Assembly: GCA_033002965.1 (NCBI GenBank)
Contig: JAURVB010000159.1
Location: forward strand, 1-64,000
Source of the DNA: Piper betle
Lineage: Eukaryota; Streptophyta; Magnoliopsida; Piperales; Piperaceae
Direction of reading: 5' to 3'
Length of the DNA stretch: 64,000 bases
The stretch's first letter is position 1, and every line of letters begins with the position of its first letter. Under the pieces are notes generated by a model. That model ran no database searches. It was not told where the DNA came from and saw only the letters and a program-made list of their open reading frames with translations. This document shows positions 12,000 to 22,303 of the stretch, piece after piece. The position numbers and the translations under genes were made by a program.

Positions 12000-12585
12000 A
12001 ACAGCAGGGAAATCTAATGGCTTTCAAAAGTTTTCAAATCAACTTCACAACACAGAGTAGTCTAACAACAACCAACTTAATAGCACAGATCTAGTAACAA
12101 CTTATATAATAACAAAAAACTATGTATAAACAATAACTTAAGATACGTTAAGTAAAATATATCCCAGATGGGAGTTTCACTGTAAACATAAAGTATATCC
12201 CTTTACGGGAGTTCAACTGTAAATGTAAATTATATCCCTTTGCGGGAGTTCAACTGTAAATGTAAATTATATCCCTTTGCGGGAGAGAAATTCTAACTTT
12301 GAGAATTTAATAGAGAAAGAAAGACATACCAGAAAATTCACTTTGTATTAATGCTGGTAATTTTACAAACTCACTTCACTCCACTCAGAAAATACACAAA
12401 ATGTATACATACAAGTATATCAATACAGGTATGTATATATGTATAATCTTACAGTATATGTACTGTATGCACAAAAATTTTACAAACTATGCACTTCATA
12501 CAAACTTCATATGGATACAAGCTACATACAAACTAAAAACTATTTTTGGGATTTTTGATAAAGTAAAATCACAAATCTTTTTGGG
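12000..12585 (-). other. Lineage A leader joined to the intact primer binding site
   Basis: The minus-strand leader carries three 37-bp repeats (about 12,170-12,290). It continues through CCATTAGA (12,012-12,020) to the primer binding site, which shows what is missing in the copies that end near 2,024 and 6,658. At about 12,585 a deletion jumps from mid-leader into ORF2, removing promoter and ORF2 end. Confidence 0.75.
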
Positions 12586-13160
12586 GATCAATACGAAGGA
12601 ACTAGGAGTGTTGGCTAACTGGATTTTTATATGACAGAACTTTTTAAAAGTTTCAACATAATCCCAATAGTTATATTCCATAGAAAATAAACTAGGTGGA
12701 GGTTGAACATTGAAAAATTTCCTGATCGTATTAGGATGACCATACTCTTCTATAGTAACTATTTTTTGAATAACCATTTTACTATAAGGTATTTTAGTCT
12801 CATAATTTTTAGGATAGGCCAAAATATTATCAGGACCATTATATCTATGTAATATTTGGCAAGAAAGCATGTCTTGTAAAACTAACTCATAAAAATATCT
12901 GGGTTTATTGGAAGTAACCGGATAATGAGAATATAAAGGGCAATACTTAAGAGCTATCTCTGAAAGATTAAGGTTTTCTAATTGATCTGGTGATTGATTA
13001 ATAAAACAGACATGTAAAGGAACTGGTTTCTAAATATATGGGCATAAATTAGTATATGAGGTTTTTTCAGACATTTTGGTTTCTAGAAATCATGGATAAA
13101 TTCTGTAAAACGGAGGTGGGTGAGTAGGATAATTAGGAACTAGTGCTTTCCCTTTCCCTT
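12586..13160 (-). pseudogene. Lineage A ORF2 N-terminal fragment
   Basis: The minus strand matches the N-terminal half of ORF2 (as at 3,780-4,365), with a 124-residue open piece ending at 12,496 that reads out into leader sequence. The Lys/Gly-rich start lies at 13,140-13,160, against the TA microsatellite. The rest of ORF2 is deleted at about 12,585. Confidence 0.8.
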
Positions 13161-13162
13161 TT

Positions 13163-13164
<2 letters not shown>

Positions 13165-13209
<45 letters not shown>
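13165..13209. repeat. (TA)n microsatellite between lineage A and lineage C
   Basis: About 22 TA units separate the ORF2 N-terminus of lineage A from the leader of lineage C. It sits exactly at a viral breakpoint, like the run at 789-871. Confidence 0.97.
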
Positions 13210-13211
<2 letters not shown>

Positions 13212-13703
13212 AGCTCAACTTTTATTTATTTGTGCAAATTGTACATGAAGTTTCCACTAATATTCTAAACTCATACATACCTTAAAAGCTTCACTCAGAA
13301 ATACAAATCTCACTCAATAATATACAACAATTCTGGCATTTTGCAGATGAGAGTGGAAAACAGAAGAGGAAAAGTACCCTGGAGAAGTAGATCTGAAAAG
13401 AAAAAAGGATGAACTGGAGAAGAAGTAAATCTGGAAAGATGAAAGGATGAAAGAGGAATTGGAGTAGTAAGAGAAAAAACTCTAAAGATAAGGTCAAAGG
13501 AGAAAGAGAAAAGCAAAACTATTTCGAGTGGAGAATCGCCTCCTTCTCAGTGTAGACCTTGAAGCCTCAATTTATGGAAGTGGAAAGGGTAATCGGCTGG
13601 ACAAGTAAGAGAGAATCGACAACATGCTAATACGTCAAACTTATGATGTGGCATTGGGTGACATGGCACATGGTGATTTGGCACGTGGTGATGTAGCAAA
13701 TGG
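13210..13703 (-). promoter_or_regulatory. Lineage C leader and promoter, proximal half
   Basis: On the minus strand this continues, after removal of the solo LTR, from the ORF2 fragment at 17,690-18,540. It holds a run of related GTGRCRTGG-type words (13,660-13,703 and 17,572-17,640), then a TATA-like CCATAAATT at about 13,569-13,577 and a pyrimidine-rich leader (13,300-13,560). The leader is unlike those of lineages A and B. Assignment as promoter and leader rests on position and on this order; no homologous intact copy is present. Confidence 0.55.
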
Positions 13704-14131
13704 TGTAAAATCCGGGTTTTTTTGCCAGATGGTTTTAATTTGTCGTGACCCGGTTCGAGTTACTTAATCGACTATTTTGTCGCATATTTACGTACAGTAT
13801 CTAGGTATGTATGAGTTGCTTGGCATTAGCCTACTTCAGCGCTCGGCAGGCCTGTTTGGATGTAGCATACCTGATTTTTTTGTTTATGTTTGGTTCAATT
13901 TAATCGTATATAGTTAGATGTTAGGACTGTATCCCTCTGGTGTCTTTTGTACATTTGATAATCTTTTAGGTCTTCCTAACCCCTTTTAGGACCTGCAGTG
14001 CAATTTTCGAGGTGGATTCGATCGCTTTAGAGTTAAACCCTAAGTTTTTGGGTTGGAAATAACCTAACCCATACCTCTTTTAGCTAACCCAATTCATACT
14101 TCTTTAGTTAACCCAACCCATGTATCTATTA

Positions 14132-14200
14132 GTATGACACCCATACCCCTATAAGTATGACACCCATATCCCTATAGGTATGACACCCATACCTCTATGA
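14132..14200 (+). repeat. Three 23-bp tandem repeats inside the solo LTR
   Basis: Units at 14,132, 14,155 and 14,178 begin GTATGACACCCATA and differ by a few bases. They lie about 75 bp upstream of the LTR TATA box, where U3 enhancer repeats are often found. Looser copies of the same theme extend from 14,050. Confidence 0.85.
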
Positions 14201-14272
14201 CATCACGAAGCCAACTCATTTCTCTTTAAGTATGGTACCCATACCTATGACATCCCAAACCAACCACCCTTC

Positions 14273-14279
14273 TATAAAA
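14273..14279 (+). promoter_or_regulatory. TATA box of the solo LTR
   Basis: TATAAAA follows repeats and CA-rich words and precedes a CT-rich stretch, the layout of a plant LTR U3/R border. It is inferred from sequence only. Confidence 0.5.
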
Positions 14280-17200
14280 TCCACACATTCCCTGACATTT
14301 CCACTTCTTCTCCCAACCTTTTTCTTCACTCTTTTGAACTCTCTCTATCCTTCTTTGGCCTTCCAAGATGTTCTTTTTTCAAAGGTTAAAAGACTTGGAG
14401 TGGGAAAATTCCAAGTGACCCCCCTTGAACAGTTAAAGGTATGTTCTTTTCTCGATTTTAGTTGATGATTCTTGTTTGGGTTGCTGTTTTATGTATTAAT
14501 ATTATTTTCATTTTTATTATATTTTTACCATGTAGATAAGCCTCTTAAAGAATTTTGAGAGGTTGTTTCATGTTATTCTCATGGGTAGATAAATAGTCAT
14601 GATTTTTGTATCATCCGTGTGCCCAGATCTGTACTAGTTGAGTATAAAATTCATAACTCATGTTTTAGATGTCCGATTTGCATGATTTTGGTCTTTTTGT
14701 TTTCACACGATATAGATCTACAAGTTATATGTTGAGTATGTCGAATGATTTGGCATGGAGGATCATGATAGGGTCCAAAATTGGATTAAAGGTGGCAGGT
14801 TTCTAGGTTCTACTGACTTAATCACCCATTTACCCAATTTTTACACCTTGTTATGATTTTAAATTCATAATATATCTTATGATCATATGTTAAGTATATT
14901 GTGATCTTAATATCATAAATTTACCATACTTAAATTACCTCAACTAAAGCCTAAACAAAATTAATGAAACATTGTGTGCAACTATTGTGTTTTGTGTTGA
15001 CCACCTGTGTTATTTGTTTAGTTAAATGTTTGGCTAAAAGTTAGATATCATAAAAATTTATAAAAATTACCTAATAAACCAATAATTGTTTATCTAACCT
15101 TGCAAATTTTAGAGTAAAAAAAATTCATTCTAACGGTTAATTGGATCGAAATTTTGGATTACACATGAACTAAGTTCATAATCTTGTTTCTATTATTTAA
15201 ATTGAAAAAACTATGAAAAATATATTCATCGGTGAGAAAATTATATAATAAATTACAGAATTTACTAAGTATCCTAATATTGTTGATGTCAATTTTTAGA
15301 GCATTTGGGTGTGTCTTTAATTCAGTAGAATTTTCTAATTCTACCCTAATTAGGTAAATTACAGAAATCACTAAATCAGAAATTAAGATTAGAAAGATTA
15401 TCTAGGCTCAATTACATGGAAATTGAACCTGAAATATTAATAGGTAATCTTACAAGGGTTATATAACTATTCCAATTGGCGTAAGGCCATTTGGACTTCT
15501 CAAGCCCATGGGCCAACATTTTGAAGTTTGATGTATAGTGATAGTACTGTTCACAACACATTAATCCGACCTTAATTAACCTCAGTCAACATGATAATCC
15601 ACATACTATCATTTGTTAATATTTATGACAAACCCTTAGGGTGTCTTGAAGTAGGGGTTTAAATTTTAGATTAATCGGATACTATTTGGTCTGTCCGAAA
15701 AATCGTCCAATTAAGTCCGACGATAAAACCCTAAGTATGAAATCATGTACTAAGTAGAATTGTAACCCTAAACCTGAAATTAAACTACCTAATGAGGTTT
15801 AACTAATCACTAAGCAAAATAAGTAAGTTAATTAAGTTTTACATATTGTACATGTGTTGAGGCTTTGCTTCATCTTGTGTGCCAGTGTAATCCGATTATG
15901 ATTCGAATTTCATCTCCTATTAGGTTACGCGGGTTGAGCTCATCAATTTAGGATGCAAGGTTCCACTCATCCAGGGCCGTAGGATTCTCTTACTTCACCC
16001 TTATGTTTGACTCTTGAGTGGCATGTTTAATCGTGTTTTAAATGATAGCACGGTGTTGGCGGCACTTTTATTGGATCCCTTCGATACCTGGCCATTTAGT
16101 CACATTTTATCGTATATTTAATAAAACTACAAGGATGAGATCTCTTGTTGGTTTTCGAATTGAAGCTCCAGAAATGTATGATACAAGCCTCTTCTCTATG
16201 CTTATTATATAAGTACGCACATTTTTATAGATTTCACAAATAAGAGAGAGTGGTATAGAGATATGCAAATTATACTAGTGCCGCTTCTACCCTTAAGTGG
16301 TGCAATGTATATAGAGTACTGTAAATGTAGCGCGTTTTTAGAAATTGTGGCACATTGGTTCCGAGCCACATGGGTACTGTGACGGCTGATATATGAAAGA
16401 TGTGAGGTCGTAACCGATATATATATGTTTATATGTTTGTAAGATGTCTCTTTGTAGGCAATTATGGTATGATATGTGGCCGCATCGGCCTTTGCTTACC
16501 ACCCTGTATGATTCTGGAAGTTTTTACAACTTTTTCGCGGGTGTTTAGATATCCATTTACCAATAATGCTATATTCGTAATCTCTAAAGGATCAGTAATC
16601 AATTCTTTGATTGCTAACATTTTTCTCTAATATACGTAGGTGTTTAGTCTTGTTGACCAGTATAGGCGGATAGATTAAACGGCTTATAGAGGGGGATTTT
16701 GTGTTGTATTAGTGTTAATTATCGAGTTGATATGAAATTGAGATATAACATGTTACTGGAATAAGCATTGAAGTTGTATGAACTTGTATGTTTGGGATAA
16801 GTTAATTGATTGTTGTTGTGCACATGTGCTTTATATATCATTACATTATCATTGTGGTGTAGATACACTTTGGGGCATTCTAACTATCTTCTGCAAGGTA
16901 TAAGCCTCAAAGTCCTAGAACACAATGAGGAACTTACCAAGTAAGCGAAATATATTTGTTGTAGCTGTGAGTGTGTGATAAAAAAATATAGGTAGGAGGA
17001 GTATACGGTTCACACCGCTTGAAGACCCATGTGAAGTTCGGGTGTTAGGGTTTGATGCCCTAGCATCTGATGATGCTGTGTTTAATTATTTTATTTTATT
17101 GCACATGTCAAGTATGTGGAACAAGTAACCACAACCCTTTGTTCAAATTCTCTGCATTCATCCGCTTGTGAGAAATTGAGAAATGTAACGAATCACTTAA

Positions 17201-17571
17201 ACTAAGTAGTAAGAATAAGTTCATTTCACAATATGCAACCTCAAGACTATAGCTAGGTGCACCTCTTCTGAAGTTCAGAGTGATCATTAGTATTTTTAAG
17301 AGTCACCACTCATTGTCGCAGGGGAGGTTTTACCTCTATTGTGGCTAGAGGTGATTATATAGAATCCTTAAGTTTAAGAGTCTATCTATATTAGTATGAA
17401 TCAGCATGCATATGTGATAAAATCATGTAAGGTTGCCCGTCTTAAACCTCCTTGAAGCTTGAGATCCACTTCCATAAAATTTGTACGAGACTAGTCCAAT
17501 AATTTGTTTTTCAAATTATAACATCGCATTTCAGTCTACCCTTGGACTGAAAAATTGGGTGTTACAAATGG

Positions 17572-18590
17572 TGACGTGGCCCATGGTGTCGTGGTACCTG
17601 GTGACAAAGCTGGTGATGTGGCTGAAATTTCTTATGTGGCATTGATTGATGGAGTTGAAAATGGTGTTGGTGGCAATTCGATACTTGGACATTCTAATGT
17701 TATATGTCCATGTTGTCCACAACAAAAACACCTACTCTTTTGTGAAACAGGTGAATTTAGGCAGTCCATTGATCCATGACTTTGTTTCCCACATTAAGAA
17801 CCAAACTGCACAATAGGTGTTTCCACAGGTTGAGCATATCCACTAAGAATAGGAGATGGTGATGGATGCACAATAGTAGTAAGAACTTCATCAACATCCT
17901 TCTGTCTCATATGAATAGGAGAGTCAGAGGCTTCACATTTGATCATTTTATACTTTCCATATAATTCTATAGTATGAGCAATACGAATTGCTTCATCATT
18001 TGAGAGTGATGGATTATTGGCTTTAATTTGCATAAAAAGTGAGTATATACTTGGGGACAATACTGCTAACTCATATGCTGACTTCTTGGAGGTTGCCATT
18101 GGTTTAGCAATTAAAAAGACTGACTTAGTGAAAATAGCTTTAGACAAATAATCAAGAGATATAGGAAAATTAAACCTATCCCACCAGCTAATATGTAGTT
18201 TATTGACTAAAGGGCAAACTAAACAATCAGATATATCTTAGTAATGAAAACTATAGTTCCAAGATAATAGGTAAGGGATTTTAAAATAGATAAGAAAATG
18301 ATAGAAAAGATTGCCTAGATTTTATCTATCCTTTTCGAGAAGATTTCATATTTTTTATTTATATATGGAGGCAGATAATAAATTTCAAGACCGAAGTAAG
18401 AAATCCATTAAGAAAACCAAGCAAGAAATTTAGAAATTTGGGCTAAGTCCATACAAATGAATCAAAAGTGTTGACCAAAGCTATTTTGATATAAAAGTAC
18501 TCTATATATGCAATGGGTTTGGTTTTTGAATATACGGGCTCAAAACTCGATAAGAAGATTTCTGGTTTTTGTATATACATGTATAGATAT
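17572..18590 (-). pseudogene. Lineage C ORF2, broken, with zinc knuckle
   Basis: The minus strand holds an ORF2 relative clearly diverged from lineages A and B. A 117-residue open piece (18,147-17,794) aligns to the C-terminal third of ORF2 through the shared NNP...DEAIR segment. After a frameshift comes an intact CX2CX4HX4C knuckle at 17,730-17,689 (CFCCGQHGHITLEC). The N-terminal half (18,180-18,590) is full of stops. Downstream, 17,572-17,650 is the distal promoter region, cut by the solo LTR. Confidence 0.75.
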
Positions 18591-18905
18591 GTCTTCCTTT
18601 AGGAAGAGGTTGAGTTTGCAAAGGTCTAGCCATTTTAACTTTTTCAGAAGAAAACTTTTCTATTATTTCCTCAATATTTTCTGTTTTACTAATTTTTTTA
18701 ATAGATTTAGTGATTTTTAAACCACTTAATCTTTTAGCTAATTTATTTAAAAATTTTCATTCATAGGACTTCTAGTATTAAAATTTTTAGTTGATGCTAT
18801 TAGAGGTTTTATCAATACTGAGGTTATATTTTCATTAACTTTTTCTACAACCATATCTTTTACCTTATCTCTAAGTAACCTTTTATCTTTTAGTTGATTC
18901 AATTA
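18591..18905 (-). pseudogene. Capsid N-terminal fragment in a deletion derivative
   Basis: The minus strand matches the region at about 23,880-24,125 of the lineage B ORF1 (linker and capsid N-terminus). It is joined on one side to ORF2 (about 18,590) and on the other to movement-protein sequence (about 18,905), so most of ORF1 is deleted between them. Confidence 0.7.
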
Positions 18906-19300
18906 CCCCTAATAAGGAATCATTGAATTTATTATGTCATTTATCTCTTAGACGTAATATTAATGAAATATTTAGACTATCTTTAATTAATGGTTTAACT
19001 GCTACGTGAACTAATCTAAAATGAATATATTTATATTCAGCTTTTAAGTTTTCTATTAATTTATTTTTTAATAAATTTATATTTTCTGTAAAGTTTCTTA
19101 TATTTTGTTCAAAGGTTTTTATTATATAGGATTGCTTAAATTCTATTAAACCTTTATTATACACTTTTGTTGGGTTAACTTTAGGAATAATCCATTTATT
19201 TAGGTTTTTTTCTAAATTATTATAGAGTATTTGTTTAGTGTTCTTAGGATCTAACAAATTCTGTCATTTCTTAACTAAACTTGTTAAGAAAGTCTTTATA
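18906..19300 (-). pseudogene. Lineage B movement-protein fragment
   Basis: A 106-residue open piece (19,257-18,937) equals the start of the ORF1 movement domain, in the same position after the primer binding site as in lineage A. It is truncated at about 18,905. Confidence 0.8.
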
Positions 19301-19420
19301 AACTAATAGGTTCCTAAGTAGGAATTTTTCAAGAGAAACTAATCCAAATTGCTTCCACGCCAACCTAGGCTTACGAGACTTTGGACTTCATCACCCACCT
19401 AAGTAGTTTTAACTTACTCT

Positions 19421-19433
19421 GGCTCTGATACCA
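19421..19433 (-). other. Primer binding site of lineage B, minus-strand copy
   Basis: On the minus strand the site reads TGGTATCAGAGCC, identical to the lineage A site at 11,985-11,997. It lies about 165 bases before the movement-protein open piece. Confidence 0.92.
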
Positions 19434-20110
19434 AGTTAATCTTAACACCAAGATTTCACCTGATCTTAACAAACTAGCTAAATAGTAGAAACAGATATTA
19501 TAAACAGAGACATAATATAGATAAACAGTATAAACAAATATTATAAACAGAGATATAATATAGACAAACAGAACATAAAACAACACATAGACCAGATATA
19601 ATAACAATAAAGATATAAAAGACTAATATAAAATAATTATATAAAATTATGAAAGACTGTATTGTATTTAAAACAATATTGAAAGCATATAGTTCTTATT
19701 AAAAGAATGAATATAGTTCCTTAAAGGAATAGGTTCAAAACATAACTTAATTTTATTTGATCTGAACTGTAAGATTTAAAAGAAGTTTTGATTACACACT
19801 AACACTCATTCAAACTCAAACCTCACACTTCACACCACATGTATGTATAGCTTTGTACAAAAGAAGAAAATAAGAAAAATTTCTGAGGAGAAGAATAGAG
19901 AAGGAAGCAGATAGAAGAGAGAGAGGGAGCTCAACTTCAGATGCGGAAGTAGCATCCTCAACTCTCTATTTATAGAGAAATATTGAAGACCGACACAGCT
20001 GGCAACAGACGACCGAATGACCTGCTGACATGACAATATAATGCTTATGTAGCAGGTTACAAACTGACGTGACAAATAAGCTCTGACTAGGACTGTCTTG
20101 TCATATTATC
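19434..20110 (-). promoter_or_regulatory. Lineage B promoter and leader, minus-strand copy
   Basis: A TATAAAT box (minus strand, 19,974-19,968) sits inside CTCTATAAATAGAG, followed by a CT-rich leader and two copies of a roughly 43-bp repeat (about 19,492-19,568) before the primer binding site. Upstream, 19,985-20,110 has TGACGTGAC/TGACATGAC words that resemble as-1/ACGT elements of caulimovirus promoters. The same block is at 21,851-22,290 in the opposite orientation. Confidence 0.7.
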
Positions 20111-20219
20111 ATGTGGAGGGATGATCTGTCCTGATAATGTTGTTCTGGATCTAATGGTTATAGGTGTTCTAACTGGGGTATAGGGGATGATAATTGAATG
20201 GATGTACAGGGGAAATAAT

Positions 20220-21720
20220 TGGTTGAGCAGGAGATGTTGCTAAAGAGCCAAAAGAGCCTCAGATCCAGGTGTTCTAACTGGGGTAGGAGAATTTCCTCTG
20301 TGTGAACATTGATTAACAGTATGGCCGGATTCTCCACAACAAAAGCATTTCATAGCTGTCTTTGGTGACAAAGTACAATAGTCAACAATATGACCGGTAT
20401 TTCCACAAAGTATTCACCGGAAATCTTGAGATGTTAATTCTAGTTATCCATAGTCTCAAAGGATACGTGTAGAAGGACACGTCGTTAGGGTAGTAAGAAC
20501 ATCATTAATATCCTTTTGACTTAACTGAATCGGAGAATTAGGAACTTCAATTTTAGGAATAACAGGATATTGCTGATTTCCTGAACAGAGATCCAACGTA
20601 TATGCTAAACGAATGGCATCATGTTCAGCCATCATAGGGTTATTATGCTTCACCTGCAAATATTACAAATAAATCCTATGGGTACATTGCAGACACAAGT
20701 GGTTGTTTTGACACAAATACAGATTCTGACACAAATGTAGAGACTATTTCAAGAGTTTTACATCTAGAAGATAAAGAAATGGAGTCTGAAAACAAAGCTT
20801 TTTCTTTCTTTTAAGGGATTGGGTAAACCATATAATGAAATACGAGAATTGAACCTATCCTACCATCTAATATATATTTTATGGGCCAAGGAGGAAACAG
20901 AAACTACCCATAATATCAACATAATGAAAACAAAAATTCCAAGATAAATTTTATAGTAAATTATTAACTGGTAAAAAACATATCCTAAAGCTGAATCAAT
21001 TCTTTCTTGGAATAATTTATATTGTTTTTGAATAAAAGGAGGAAAAAAATGCAATTAAGGACTAAATTCTGCCAACCATTGTGAGAACCAAGAAGGGATT
21101 GGAGAAAGTGGTGGAAGATTGACTCTAATAAACTAGGAATGTTGTCCAAAATTATTTTTATAAAATAATATTCTAGCAAAAGCTTCAATATAGTCCCAAA
21201 ATTATATCCATTGGAAAGACCAGTAGGGAGAATCTTATTAGATATCTTTCTAATAGTATTTGGATTTCATATTCATTATGCTAATAATCTTTTTGATAAT
21301 TATTTTATTATAAATGATGTATATTTCAAATTGGTCATGGAAATACTATTTGATGAGCTAACAAGCCTCCGCGAAACTTGTGAGTAATTTCAACTAAATG
21401 AGTATCCAAAAGAATAAGTTCAAATTAATATCTAGTCTTTTTAGATTGAACAGGATAATGGGACAAATGCAGAAGTACTTGATTAGCCAGAATAGATGGT
21501 CCTCCTGTTGTAGAGTATTAGGAGAGTAGTCAAGAAAGTAGACATGTAAAGGATTTGTCTTTTGAATATAAGGACTTAATATACGATAAGAATTCTTTGG
21601 AGTATTGGGTTTGGAATCATCATTATGGTCAAAGTCTTTTTCATAACTCTGATAATTTTTGTACGTAGGAGTATAAATAAGCTTGCCTTTTCCTTTACTT
21701 GCCAGCGAAAATTCTCGAGT
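20220..21720 (-). pseudogene. Lineage B ORF2, broken, with two zinc knuckles
   Basis: The minus strand covers the whole ORF2, from a Lys/Gly-rich start (about 21,690) to the C-terminus. Open pieces are at 21,188-20,985, 21,054-20,860 and 20,659-20,456. The C-terminal region has a first knuckle near 20,410-20,370 whose first cysteine codon is now TGA, and an intact second one at 20,347-20,306 (CFCCGESGHTVNQC). It follows the RNase H end directly and precedes the promoter, the standard viral order. Confidence 0.78.
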
Positions 21721-21850
21721 GAGAAAATCAAGAAGAGAGTTATTATTGCTTTTAATAAATTATATATCGAAATAAAAAATAGCTAGTAAAGCCTGCCAAC
21801 GAGCAAAGATATGTTTAGAAGCTATAAGTTTTTAACATTATCAACCAACG
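21721..21850 (-). pseudogene. RNase H C-terminal fragment preceding lineage B ORF2
   Basis: The minus strand encodes the end of ORF1 (FARWQALLAIFYFDI, then LTREF) and runs without a clear stop into the ORF2 Lys/Gly-rich start in this copy. At about 21,850 it meets an inverted promoter/leader. Confidence 0.75.
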
Positions 21851-22290
21851 ATGCAAAAATCCTAGTTAGAGCTTATCTACCACGTCAGCCTATCTGTTAC
21901 GTCAGCTTGTAATCTTACACATAGGCATTATCTTGTCACGCCAACAGGCCATCCGGTTGTTTGTTACCAGCTCTGTCGGTCTTCAATATTTCTCTATAAA
22001 TAGAGAGTTGAGGCTACTATTTTCAGATCTGAAGTTGGGCTCCCTCTCTCTCTTGTGTCTCTCTCTTCTCTCTGCTTCCTTCTCTATTCTTTTCTTCAGG
22101 AATTTTCCTTATTTTCTTCTTTTGTACAAAGCTATACATACATGTGGTGTGAAGTGTGAGGTTTGAGCTTGAATGAGTGTTAGTGTGTAATCAAAACTTC
22201 TTGTAAATCTTGAAGTTCAGATCAAATAAAAGTAAGTTATGTTTTGAACTCATTCCTTTAGGAACTATGTTTGTTCTTTTAATAAGAACT
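21851..22290 (+). promoter_or_regulatory. Lineage B promoter and leader, plus-strand copy
   Basis: This is the mirror of 19,434-20,110. A TATAAAT box at 21,995-22,001 is followed by a CT-rich leader and, at 22,291, the primer binding site. The shorter leader lacks the 43-bp repeats of the minus copy. Confidence 0.7.
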
Positions 22291-22303
22291 TGGTATAAGA
22301 GCC
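22291..22303 (+). other. Primer binding site of lineage B, plus-strand copy, one mismatch
   Basis: The site reads TGGTATAAGAGCC, one change (C to A) from TGGTATCAGAGCC seen in the two other copies. Confidence 0.85.

Larger units (their letters stand above)
13704..17566 (+). mobile_element. Solo LTR, 3,863 bp, in viral sequence
   Basis: The element starts TGTAAAATCC and ends GGGTGTTACA, the TG...CA ends of an LTR. It is flanked by a perfect 5-bp direct repeat AATGG (13,699-13,703 and 17,567-17,571), the usual LTR-retrotransposon target duplication. No coding region, primer binding site or second LTR is visible inside, so I read it as a solo LTR left by recombination. A TATAAAA box at 14,273-14,279 on the plus strand suggests the orientation. 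At 3.9 kb it is very long for an LTR; LARD-type or Ogre-like families have LTRs of this size. Short reading frames inside are not credible genes. It inserted after the virus, splitting the lineage C promoter region. Confidence 0.82.

Noticed and set aside
14232..14465. 77-codon open frame in the solo LTR
   Set aside because: It is low in complexity, lies over and downstream of the LTR TATA box, and shows no domain.
19371..19607. 78-codon Tyr/Val/Leu-rich frame on the minus strand
   Set aside because: It lies across the viral leader repeats and the primer binding site and is not present in the mirror copy.
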